In this document: positions 9,919 through 18,359 of the stretch, in pieces | Layout of the letters: every line of letters starts with the position of its first letter | Position numbering within the stretch: position 1 is the first letter of the stretch | Assembly: GCF_000785785.1 (NCBI RefSeq) | Contig: NZ_JRQN01000013.1 | Location: 1 to 64,000 of the forward strand | Reading direction: 5' to 3' | From: Streptococcus uberis | GTDB taxonomy: Bacteria; Bacillota; Bacilli; Lactobacillales; Streptococcaceae | Length of the DNA stretch: 64,000 bases | Notes under the pieces: model-generated | Database searches by the model: none | What the model was told of the DNA's origin: nothing | Seen by the model: the letters and a program-made list of their open reading frames with translations, nothing else | Made by a program: the position numbers and the translations under genes

Positions 9919-9927
9919 ATTATAACA
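9919..9927 (-). promoter_or_regulatory. dapH promoter, extended -10
   Basis: Minus-strand TGTTATAAT (TATAAT at 9919-9924), about 30 bases upstream of the dapH start; no clear -35. Confidence 0.55.
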
Positions 9928-9965
9928 AATTATCAGAAAATTTGGAGATTTTTCGATTTGAAAGA

Positions 9966-10013
9966 CAAAAAGCCCCCCATTCAATAGATTATTTATCTAA
10001 CGAACGAGGCGCT
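9966..10013 (-). terminator. pgi terminator
   Basis: Long imperfect stem on the minus strand: AGCGCCTCGTTCG pairs with TGAATGGGGGGCT, with an inner TAGAT/ATCTA helix, followed by T5. It lies 30 bases after the pgi stop. Confidence 0.7.
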
Positions 10014-10043
10014 ATATATCATGGATATTTTTAGTTCAAAAAA

Positions 10044-11393
10044 TTATAGTCGAGCATTTAATTCTGCACTAAGGTCTTCAAAGCCTGGTTTGCCAAGAAG
10101 AGCGAACATGTTTTTCTTGTATGCTTCTACACCTGGTTGGTCAAACGGGTTAACACCGTTTAAATAACCTGACATGGCAATGGCAATTTCAAAGAAGTAG
10201 ATTGTGTAACCAAGTGTAAATTCATCTTGACCTGGTAATGTGAGGAAGGCATTTGGAACGCCACCATCTGTATGGGCCAATAATACACCGTCTGTAGCTT
10301 TTTTGTTTACAAAGTCAACATCTTTGCCTTGTAAGTAGCCAAGTCCATCAAGGTCAGCTTCTTCTGAAGGGATAGTGATGTTTTTACGTGGCTTGTCAAC
10401 ACGAATAACTGTTTCAAATAAGTTACGGTAACCTTCTTGGATAAATTGACCAAGTGAGTGCAAGTCAGTTGAGAAGTTCGCTGAAGTTGGGTAAATCCCT
10501 TTTTGGTCTTTACCTTCTGATTCACCAGCTAATTGTTTCCACCATTCACCAAAGTATTGGAGTGATGGTTCATAGTTAGCTAAAACTTCTGTGATATAAC
10601 CTTTACGGTAAAGGATATTACGTAAGACAGCATATTGGTAAGCTTCATTTTCAGCAATTTTTTCTGATGAATAAGCTGTGCGAGCTGCGTTAGCTCCCTC
10701 CATCAACTTAGTGATGTCTGCACCTGATGCAGCAATTGGCAATAAACCAACTGGTGTCAACACTGTGAAACGACCACCAACGCTATCTGGAACAACGAAA
10801 GTTTCCCAATTGTTAGCATCCGCTTCAACTTTTACAGCACCTTTAGCTTTATCAGTTGTTGCATAGATACGACCATTTGCTTCTTCTTGACCATATTTCT
10901 CAATAAGCAGTTCTTTGAAAACACGGAAAGCAATTGCTGGCTCAGTTGTTGTTCCTGATTTAGAAATAACGTTAACCGAGAAATCTTTGTCTTTCACATA
11001 CTCTACTAAGTCAGCAAGGTAGTTAGATGAAATTGAGTTTCCAGCGTAAAGAATTTGTGGTGCTTTACGTTCCTCAGCAGTTTGTAAATTAACAAATGAT
11101 GAACTTAAGAAATCAATCGCAGCACGCGCTCCTAGGTATGATCCACCAATCCCAATAACAACTAGGACTTGGCTATCAGATTGAATTTTTTCAGCTGCTT
11201 TTTGAATACGAGCAAATTCTGCTTTGTCGTAGTCTTCTGGTAAGTTTAACCAACCCGTCATTTCAGCACCAGGACCAGTTGCTTGGCGCAAAGCAGCATC
11301 TGCAGCAGATACATGCATTTGCATATAGTCCAACTCATGCGGTGCAACAAATTGACCTAATACTTTTGAATAATCAAATTTAATGTGTGACAT
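10044..11393 (-). CDS. pgi: Glucose-6-phosphate isomerase
   Basis: Glycolytic enzyme interconverting glucose 6-phosphate and fructose 6-phosphate, 449 aa, the normal Gram-positive length. Conserved segments: [14 protein letters not shown], the phosphate-binding [11 protein letters not shown], and the [13 protein letters not shown] region. Single-gene unit with its own terminator; about 290 bases separate it from the divergent HdiR-like repressor gene. Besides glycolysis it supplies fructose 6-phosphate for UDP-GlcNAc, the second hyaluronan precursor. Confidence 0.97.
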   Translation of the reverse strand: MSHIKFDYSKVLGQFVAPHELDYMQMHVSAADAALRQATGPGAEMTGWLNLPEDYDKAEFARIQKAAEKIQSDSQVLVVIGIGGSYLGARAAIDFLSSSFVNLQTAEERKAPQILYAGNSISSNYLADLVEYVKDKDFSVNVISKSGTTTEPAIAFRVFKELLIEKYGQEEANGRIYATTDKAKGAVKVEADANNWETFVVPDSVGGRFTVLTPVGLLPIAASGADITKLMEGANAARTAYSSEKIAENEAYQYAVLRNILYRKGYITEVLANYEPSLQYFGEWWKQLAGESEGKDQKGIYPTSANFSTDLHSLGQFIQEGYRNLFETVIRVDKPRKNITIPSEEADLDGLGYLQGKDVDFVNKKATDGVLLAHTDGGVPNAFLTLPGQDEFTLGYTIYFFEIAIAMSGYLNGVNPFDQPGVEAYKKNMFALLGKPGFEDLSAELNARL

Positions 11394-11622
11394 AATTTAC
11401 CCCTTTTATTTTTTCCGTTCACTACTATATTAACTCTTTGAAAGCATTTTTTCAATCTTTTTGAATAATTTTTCACAAAAAAGAAAATAATTTTCAAACC
11501 AAAAATTTTCTAATTAAATTTATGTTTTTCCCTATCATTTGGCCTCTTTTAGCAGACTATTACTTATTATCTTGCTCCAATAGTTAATTTTCAGAATTTC
11601 ACATTTCTAAAATCTTGCACAT

Positions 11623-11651
11623 TTGTCAAAACTACACTTAAAGTGTATAAT
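11623..11651 (+). promoter_or_regulatory. Promoter and palindromic operator of the HdiR-like gene
   Basis: TTGTCA (11623-11628), 17 bases, TATAAT (11646-11651). A perfect 7-1-7 inverted repeat TACACTT-A-AAGTGTA (11633-11647) fills the spacer and reaches into the -10, the expected place for an autorepressor operator. Confidence 0.75.
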
Positions 11652-11681
11652 AGTCTTCTTGAGAAAATACGAGGAGAAAAC

Positions 11682-12389
11682 ATGTCAACTTTAGCAGAGA
11701 AAATCAAATTTTTCAGAAAAAAATGGCACTTGACCCAGAAGGAATTGGCTCATTTACTTGATATTGCACCAACTGCTGTTTCTGCTTGGGAAGTTGGACG
11801 AAACAAACCATTAATAGACCATATTGAGCAAATGGCAGATATTTTTCAGATTAAGAAAGCCCAATTATTAGGAGATGACTCATTAACAAGTAATGATTCT
11901 CAGAAAAATCAACTAGCTGACCTCTTTGAAAATCTCAATAGCGAAGATAAAAATAAATTACTAGAAATGGCCCAAGACATGCAAGAAGATACAAAAGAAT
12001 TTTATGAAGTAACTGTAACAACAAAATTAGCAGCTGGAATCGGCTATGCCTTTAATGACTACGATCAAGAGAAAGTAATTGTAGGAAATCGCCCTCCCCG
12101 TTATGACGTCGCTTCCTTTGTCTTCGGCGACTCCATGGAACCCAAATACCATAATGGTGATATTGTCTATCTTGCTGACCGAGGTCTATCGAGCTATTCT
12201 GGTGAAATTTGCGCTGTTGCTTATGAAGGCAAAACTTACATCAAACGGCTCTATACAGAAGCCGGTTACTTGCGACTTGAATCCTTAAATTCAAAGTATG
12301 ATGATATTTTTATTGATTTTCCACCTCAAGATGGTGGCTACATCAAAATTTATGAAGTCATTGGTTCTGATACATCAATTCCTGCTTAA
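11682..12389 (+). CDS. HdiR/LexA-like self-cleaving transcriptional repressor (XRE + S24)
   Basis: 235 aa with an N-terminal XRE helix-turn-helix (residues ~5-60; LTQKELAHLLDIAPTAVSAWE) and a C-terminal S24 LexA-type peptidase domain. The pieces of a self-cleaving repressor are visible: an Ala-Gly cleavage site in TKLAAGIGYAF, the serine in FGDSMEPKY and the lysine in TYIKRLY. HdiR of Lactococcus is the characterised relative; it is cleaved after DNA damage and derepresses stress genes. An ATG 39 bases upstream (11643) precedes the promoter region, so the ATG after gaggag is used. A perfect palindrome covers its promoter, suggesting autoregulation. Confidence 0.88.
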   Translation: MSTLAEKIKFFRKKWHLTQKELAHLLDIAPTAVSAWEVGRNKPLIDHIEQMADIFQIKKAQLLGDDSLTSNDSQKNQLADLFENLNSEDKNKLLEMAQDMQEDTKEFYEVTVTTKLAAGIGYAFNDYDQEKVIVGNRPPRYDVASFVFGDSMEPKYHNGDIVYLADRGLSSYSGEICAVAYEGKTYIKRLYTEAGYLRLESLNSKYDDIFIDFPPQDGGYIKIYEVIGSDTSIPA

Positions 12390-12449
12390 AATCCATGCAT
12401 CATTAAAATAAGCCCTTATGACAACATCTCACATGGGCCTTTTTGATGC

Positions 12450-12530
12450 AAAAAATAGAGCACACACCTGAAATCGCTTAGGGCTGCTGGATTCCTCCCC
12501 TGACCCACTTCACGCACAAGTGTTGCTCCG
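12450..12530 (-). ncRNA. ffs: Signal recognition particle RNA (short 4.5S/scRNA type)
   Basis: The minus strand contains the universal SRP domain IV signature: gtgggtcagg, a ggag-type tetraloop region, then aatccagcagccctaag, flanked by complementary arms (GGAGCAACAC...GTGTGTGCTC). The RNA forms the core of the SRP with Ffh. It starts about 7 bases after a TATAAT (12537-12542 on the plus strand as ATTATA) and ends in a T run (12450-12455). It sits directly after tadA, the same neighbour as in S. pyogenes. Ends are approximate. Confidence 0.9.
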
Positions 12531-12548
12531 AATTCTATTATAACATAC

Positions 12549-13076
12549 TCACTGGCATTCTGGCAAGTTGGACTTTTCAGCCTCTTGGGCTAATCGTTTA
12601 GCTTCTTTTTTGCGCAAGCGATTCTGCCGAAAGAATGATTGCATAATAGCTGCACAGTCAGCTTCCAAAACACCCCTTTCGACCTCGACACGATGATTAA
12701 GTCGCTCATCGGTCAAAATCTGATAGAGACTTTCTGTACCCCCAAATTTTTGATTAGCAGCACCATAGATAACCTTGGGAATTCTAGCCAGACCAATGGC
12801 CCCAGAACACATAACACAAGGTTCAATAGTCACAAACATAGTTGTCTCAAGTAGACGCCAATTTCCTTCATGGGCATTTGCTTCATTAATAGCCATCATC
12901 TCGGCATGCATAATGGCTTGGTTTAACTCCTCACGCGCATTATGCCCACGACCAATGATTCGTCCGTCCTTGACAATAACACAGCCAATCGGAATTTCCT
13001 CCTTGGCCAGTGATTTTTCAGCCTCATGAAGGGCCTCACGCATAAACTGTTCTTTTTCTTCTAGACTATATTCCAT
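12549..13076 (-). CDS. tadA: tRNA-adenosine deaminase TadA
   Basis: Zinc enzyme that converts A34 to inosine in tRNA-Arg(ACG). The deaminase motif is clear: the catalytic HAEMMA (zinc His and proton-shuttle Glu) and PCVMCSGA with the two zinc cysteines, in a 175-aa protein. The start ATG overlaps the stop of the upstream metallo-beta-lactamase-fold gene (TAATG at 13074-13078), so an ATG eight codons further upstream is not needed. The SRP RNA gene follows immediately. Essential in most bacteria that use a single tRNA-Arg for CGN codons. Confidence 0.95.
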   Translation of the reverse strand: MEYSLEEKEQFMREALHEAEKSLAKEEIPIGCVIVKDGRIIGRGHNAREELNQAIMHAEMMAINEANAHEGNWRLLETTMFVTIEPCVMCSGAIGLARIPKVIYGAANQKFGGTESLYQILTDERLNHRVEVERGVLEADCAAIMQSFFRQNRLRKKEAKRLAQEAEKSNLPECQ

Positions 13077-13855
13077 TAGGATAATGACCCCAAATCCCAT
13101 GACAAATGTGGCATGGCTAAGTCGACTGGAATGTCTCCAGCATATTTCTGCGTTTCATCTTTTAAGATGGCCAAATGGTTTTCGGGGTCAATCCCTTGCG
13201 GAGCCACAGGTGGCATATGGGTCAAAACAAGTTTCTTAACCTTAGCTTGCTGAGCAATTTGCCCTGCTTCTTTACTAGTTAGATGAGCGAAATGATTCTC
13301 CTGCCCTTCATAAAGATATACATCTGCAAGAAATAAATCTGCCTCCTCTGCAAAGTCAGCTAGGTCATCAAAGTATCCAGTATCCCCAGTGAAAACAAAA
13401 ACTTGACTAGTCTTTCGCTCAACAATCCTGAAAGCATAGCAAACAACTGGATGAACCGTTTTAATAAAAGCAATATCAAAAGGACCAATTGACTGGGTAC
13501 CAGCAACATCGTAAGCAATTCCAACAGAGACTTCTGGCAAGGTTAATTTAGCAAACTCAAATTGATCTTCATTATGGCCATAAATAGGTAAGACTTTGGG
13601 TTCCCACAAATGCTTTGGATAGAGTTGACGGTAGTGTCTCAAGACACCTAAATCCGCCACATGATCTGGATGATAGTGGCTGATAATAACAGCATCTAAA
13701 TCCAATGGACTGATTTCTTTTTCTAATTCATTTAAAGCTCGGCTTCCAGCATCCATTAGTAGTTGAAAACCATTATCTCCAGTAATTAAATATGAGGTTG
13801 TCCCACCATCTTGATAGGGATAGCCTCCCCAAGAGCCTAAAGTTGTCACTTTCAT
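13076..13855 (-). CDS. Metallo-beta-lactamase-fold hydrolase, RNase Z-like
   Basis: 259-aa protein with the metal-ligand motif SHYHPDHVAD (HxHxDH), a downstream FTGDTGYFDD aspartate and a C-terminal THMPP histidine, the arrangement of the RNase Z/YhfI branch. It lacks the exosite insertion of true tRNase Z, so its substrate is not clear; phosphodiester or small-molecule hydrolysis are both possible. Its stop overlaps the tadA start, indicating translational coupling. Confidence 0.85.
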   Translation of the reverse strand: MKVTTLGSWGGYPYQDGGTTSYLITGDNGFQLLMDAGSRALNELEKEISPLDLDAVIISHYHPDHVADLGVLRHYRQLYPKHLWEPKVLPIYGHNEDQFEFAKLTLPEVSVGIAYDVAGTQSIGPFDIAFIKTVHPVVCYAFRIVERKTSQVFVFTGDTGYFDDLADFAEEADLFLADVYLYEGQENHFAHLTSKEAGQIAQQAKVKKLVLTHMPPVAPQGIDPENHLAILKDETQKYAGDIPVDLAMPHLSWDLGSLS

Positions 13856-13925
13856 CTGTCTACCTGCCTTCTTCTTTTCCTCATATTATACCAAAATCTG
13901 ATTAACTTTGGTTTTGAAGGCTTCT

Positions 13926-14473
13926 TTAGGCCAAGCTTTTTTTAGGACTCCTTGATTCTAGCTTGACACGGCTAGCTACTAAACAGGCTAAAATAGCTTT
14001 GATGGTGTCCCCAGGAACAAATGCTAAGTTAGATAATAAGGCTGTTTTCAGTGGCATGCCAATTCGGAAGCTAGGCCAATTGACCCCAAAACATCAACCC
14101 ATAAGACGCCGGTCAGAAAAATAGCTAGGAAGATCCAAATTGGATTTTTAGAGGCCTTGTTTGCCGTTAAAAGGCTGTAGAGACTTGGCACAAATAGCCA
14201 AGCAATAACATAACCAGTAGTTGGTCCTGAAAGTACTGGTAGAAGGGTGTTCCCTCCAGTAAACGCAGGAACAAAGATACTAATAGTGAGAAATAGAAGA
14301 ATTGAGAGGGTCCCCTTTTTCCAACCTAATAGCAGCGCTGCCATCATAATGCCTAAGTTTTGCAGAACAATAGGAACTGGAATAAAGCCAAGTGGAATAG
14401 GCGGGATAAAGCCCAAGACAATGATTAGGGTCGTCATTAAGGCAATTTGGGTAAGTGTACGTGTATCTTTCAT
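13926..14473 (-). CDS. bioY: Biotin ECF transporter S component BioY, split by a one-base deletion
   Basis: Six-helix substrate-binding subunit of the biotin energy-coupling-factor transporter, working with shared EcfA/EcfT. The BioY hallmarks GPTTGYVIAW and (after correction) FVPGDTIKAI are present. The visible frame stops early at 14048; adding one T to the run at 14068-14069 restores LAFRIGMPLK and the frame then runs to a stop at 13926, giving 182 aa. The start overlaps the CHY zinc-finger gene by 4 bases. The shared promoter carries a BirA-like operator, so repression by biotinyl-BirA is expected. Confidence 0.92.
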
Positions 14474-14781
14474 GAGGTCTCCTTTTGAAAATAGATTGAT
14501 TTGTGAAGTTGACAGTTGGGATTGAATTGACTGAGGCAAGAAGGGCAAAAACCTTTGGCATAAATTTCTGCTGACAAATAGGTTCGACAGTTGCCACAGA
14601 CAACTGGAAATTTTTCCGAACTTGGATTAGCGTGAAAAAGATGGTCTTCTAAGTTATCGTGACATTTGTAGCAAGCATAATACTTTTGACAAACTTGACA
14701 TTTGAGTGCCACAATATCTAGCTCAGTATGATAATGCTGACAGCGTCCAGCATTATCCAGTTGTAGTCCATAAATTGTCAT
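14470..14781 (-). CDS. CHY-type zinc finger protein
   Basis: 103-aa protein made almost entirely of zinc-binding motifs: CQHYHTELD, CQVCQKYYACYKCH, H...H, CGNCRTYL and FCPSCLSQFNPNCQLH. This is the CHY zinc-finger domain. Function is unknown; the domain also occurs fused to RING in eukaryotes. Here it is first gene of a two-gene unit with bioY, overlapping it by 4 bases (ATGA type), and it shares the BirA-like operator, suggesting a link to biotin or metal homeostasis. Start is supported by aaggag. Confidence 0.88.
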   Translation of the reverse strand: MTIYGLQLDNAGRCQHYHTELDIVALKCQVCQKYYACYKCHDNLEDHLFHANPSSEKFPVVCGNCRTYLSAEIYAKGFCPSCLSQFNPNCQLHKSIYFQKETS

Positions 14782-14823
14782 GTCTTCTCCTTACTTTGAT
14801 AGTTTAAAAAATTTTAGTCTTTA

Positions 14824-14853
14824 TGTCAACCTTATTTTTAAAATAGGTTAACA
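14824..14853 (-). promoter_or_regulatory. Probable BirA operator overlapping the CHY-bioY promoter
   Basis: Inverted half-sites TGTCAACC (14824-14831) and GGTTAACA (14846-14853) are 14 bases apart, the geometry and near-consensus of Gram-positive BirA operators. On the minus strand the inner half-site contains the -35 TTGACA, which is followed after 17 bases by TAAACT as -10. Binding here would block RNA polymerase. Confidence 0.75.
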
Positions 14854-14860
14854 TAAAGAC

Positions 14861-14887
14861 AACAAAAAAACAGAGACCAGCTCTGTT
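14861..14887 (-). terminator. tgt terminator
   Basis: Stem AACAGAG/CTCTGTT with a 5-nt loop followed on the minus strand by T7, immediately after the tgt stop. Confidence 0.85.
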
Positions 14888-16069
<1,182 letters not shown>

Positions 16070-16197
16070 TTATTTATTTGGCAAAGCCAAATTTCTGTAA
16101 CTTACAGCCTTATTATTCTATCAAATTTCAATCAGCTTGTCATATGTTCTGAGAAGATTTTTCCAAATCTCAGTCTATTTCTAATCTGATTAGACTA

Positions 16198-16206
16198 TGT
16201 TATAAT
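16198..16206 (+). promoter_or_regulatory. Promoter of the DUF975 gene, with an upstream inverted repeat
   Basis: TGTTATAAT gives an extended -10 (TATAAT 16201-16206). An inverted repeat AGTCTA (16172-16177) / TAGACT (16191-16196) spans the -35 region and could be an operator; no regulator is suggested. Confidence 0.5.
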
Positions 16207-16223
16207 ATTTGAAAGGAGAAACT

Positions 16224-17117
16224 ATGTCTATTTCACAACTAAAAAAAGAAGCCAAACAAGCTTTGAAGGGACTTCCCGGAAAAATAGCTTTGTTCATTGT
16301 ACCCATCTTAATTCAATTTGCCTTAATTTTCATTCAAGCCCGTGAAGTCATACTTCAAAAACAAGGGATTGAACCAACTTTTGCAGCCTCCCTATTTCCA
16401 TTGATTCTCAATATCATTTCAGCATTCTTTATTACCTCTGCAGCATTTACCATGTTACAAGTTCTCAGAGGCCGTCACAATGAAGTGTCCTTTCAAGATG
16501 CCACTATTACCCTTTCTAGTCAACTAGCCTGGAAATTAATCGGCCTATTCTGTTTACGTTTCTTATTAATTTTACTTTGGAACCTCATCTTTATTATTGG
16601 CCTAGTCATGTCAATTGTCGGATATGCTATCTTAAGAATCCAAGGCTCTTCTGCTCTCGCAATTGCTCTGCTTTTTATTGGTGTGCCAATTGCTCTTGGT
16701 GGCCTTTGCCTAGCAATCAATCGCCAGCTGGCTTACGCTATGGCAGAATACGTTTTATATGATCAAACAGTTGCCGATAATTATCAAGGTGCAGTAGCAG
16801 TAATTGATAAAAGTAAAGAATTAATGAAGGGTAATAAGTGGAAATTTTTCCTCTTACAATTAAGCTTTCTTGGTTGGTATATTTTAGCTTTCTGTAGTTT
16901 AGGAATACTACTCTTCTACGTGACACCATATTTCACAACTGCTTGTGCTAATTTCTACCGTCATTTAGATGATAAACTTGCAGCTGTACCAGTTGAAGAA
17001 ATCACTGAAAAAGAAGAAAAGTCAGCCCCTATTTATGAAGAGCCTAAAGTTGATGTCCTTCCGCCAATCGAGCCAAAAGCTGACTCAGCAAACACACAAA
17101 AAAGTACCAATAAGTAA
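16224..17117 (+). CDS. DUF975 family integral membrane protein
   Basis: 297-aa protein with an N-terminal amphipathic segment (SISQLKKEAKQALKGLPGK), about five hydrophobic segments, and a charged C-terminal tail rich in E, K and P (residues ~255-297). This is the DUF975 family, common in streptococci, with no established function; some members are linked to cell envelope integrity. The ATG after aaaggag is preferred over an in-frame TTG 15 bases upstream. Convergent with perR. Confidence 0.85.
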   Translation: MSISQLKKEAKQALKGLPGKIALFIVPILIQFALIFIQAREVILQKQGIEPTFAASLFPLILNIISAFFITSAAFTMLQVLRGRHNEVSFQDATITLSSQLAWKLIGLFCLRFLLILLWNLIFIIGLVMSIVGYAILRIQGSSALAIALLFIGVPIALGGLCLAINRQLAYAMAEYVLYDQTVADNYQGAVAVIDKSKELMKGNKWKFFLLQLSFLGWYILAFCSLGILLFYVTPYFTTACANFYRHLDDKLAAVPVEEITEKEEKSAPIYEEPKVDVLPPIEPKADSANTQKSTNK

Positions 17118-17150
17118 GACAAACAACTATGTCTTTACACTAAAACGAGA

Positions 17151-17321
17151 GTGGGACAAAAATCAGTAATTTCGTAGAGTTTTTGATTTTGTCGTCCCAC
17201 CTCCGCAAAGTTGAGTAGGGCTGTAACAGTTGATTTTCAACGTATTAGAGCCCACTCAACCACTGCGTTACATACATAAATCTATAAAAAATAGAGTCTG
17301 AGACAAAATGTTCTCAGACTC
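17151..17321. repeat. Streptococcal intergenic structured repeat with terminators
   Basis: The stretch between the convergent DUF975 and perR genes holds three hairpins: GTGGGACAAAAATC (17151-17164) with GATTTTGTCGTCCCAC (17185-17200); TTGAGTAGGGCT (17211-17222) with AGAGCCCACTCAA (17247-17259); and GAGTCTGAG (17294-17302) with CTCAGACTC (17313-17321), the last with T runs on both sides. The first two blocks are recognisable as a dispersed element found between genes in many streptococci. The last acts as the perR terminator. Confidence 0.75.
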
Positions 17322-17324
17322 GTT

Positions 17325-17798
17325 TTAAAATAGTCGTTTTTTTGTTGATTTTTGACATTCTGGACAAATCCCGTAGGCAATAATTGGAATACGTGTAATT
17401 TGGTAGCCAGTTTGGTCATGAGCTTCCTTTGAAACATCCATAACATCCACATCCATAAAGTCAGCTATTTTCCCACAAACTTCACAAACAACATTAACGT
17501 GCTGGTGCCCCATAAAGTCATAGTAAGTTGTTAAATCATTTGAAATTTTAATTTCTGAAACAAAACCTTCATCAACCAAAACTTTCAAATTATTATAAAC
17601 CGTTGCTAAACTCATATTGGGGTAGTCATCTTTTAGATCACGATAGATTCGATCTGCACTGGGATGCTCAGTCGACACAATCATATAGGAAATAATAGCC
17701 TTACGAGTTTCCGTAATTCTGATGTGTTTTTCGCGCAAATGCTCTAAGACATTTTCGAACATGTCCAAAGCTTGTTGATTATGTGAGTGAACGTCCAT
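17325..17798 (-). CDS. perR: Peroxide stress regulator PerR (Fur family)
   Basis: 157-aa metal-dependent repressor of peroxide defence. It has the Fur winged helix (residues ~15-90, SLATVYNNLKVLVDEGFV) and a C-terminal metal domain with HQHVNVVCEVCGKI and YGICPECQ forming the structural zinc site. Oxidation of Fe-coordinating histidines lifts repression in the family. It starts at the second ATG, six bases after aaggag. A PerR-like box lies before ahpC at the far end of this window. Confidence 0.95.
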   Translation of the reverse strand: MDVHSHNQQALDMFENVLEHLREKHIRITETRKAIISYMIVSTEHPSADRIYRDLKDDYPNMSLATVYNNLKVLVDEGFVSEIKISNDLTTYYDFMGHQHVNVVCEVCGKIADFMDVDVMDVSKEAHDQTGYQITRIPIIAYGICPECQKSTKKRLF

Positions 17799-17838
17799 TG
17801 GCATCTCCTTTTCTATCGTTTATTTTTTGGTTAAAGAA

Positions 17839-18279
17839 CTAATCTAATTGGTGCATGAGTGAGCGGTATTCGATTTTAAGACATTTGTTCATGACAATAT
17901 TTTGACGACCCGCTGATCGTAAAATAGCTTCAGCATCTTGACTTTCTAAACCTAATTGCGCCCAAAAAATCTTGGCATCTGTTTGGACAAAATCCTTTGC
18001 AACTTCTGCAAGAGCATGACTAGGACGAAAAACATCTACCATATCAACCGAAAATGGAATATCTCTTAAACTAGCATAAACTTTTTTACCTAAAATTGTT
18101 TGCCCAACCATAGTCGGATTAACAGGAATAATCTCATACCCCATCGCTTGCATAAACTTTGCTACGCCAAAAGAAGCAGCTTCAGGCTTACTTGATAAAC
18201 CAATCACAGCAATCTTATGTGTCATTTTCAAATAGTCTGCAATAACATCCTCACTAGGATTACTAAACTGATACGTCAT
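17839..18279 (-). CDS. CoA-binding domain protein (YccU-like)
   Basis: 146-aa single-domain Rossmann protein of the CoA_binding_2 family, related to the N-terminal part of succinyl-CoA synthetase alpha. Conserved blocks: HKIAVIGLSSKPEAASFGVA, YEIIPVNPT and IFWAQLGLES. Cellular role is unknown. It follows polA by 80 bases and precedes perR by 40 bases, all on the minus strand, a conserved streptococcal order. Confidence 0.88.
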   Translation of the reverse strand: MTYQFSNPSEDVIADYLKMTHKIAVIGLSSKPEAASFGVAKFMQAMGYEIIPVNPTMVGQTILGKKVYASLRDIPFSVDMVDVFRPSHALAEVAKDFVQTDAKIFWAQLGLESQDAEAILRSAGRQNIVMNKCLKIEYRSLMHQLD

Positions 18280-18359
18280 TAAAAACTCCTATCCTATCAA
18301 TTGGACTTTCTGTGCCTTATTATAACACAAAAAGTAAAAATCAAAAAGAAAGCTTGGCA

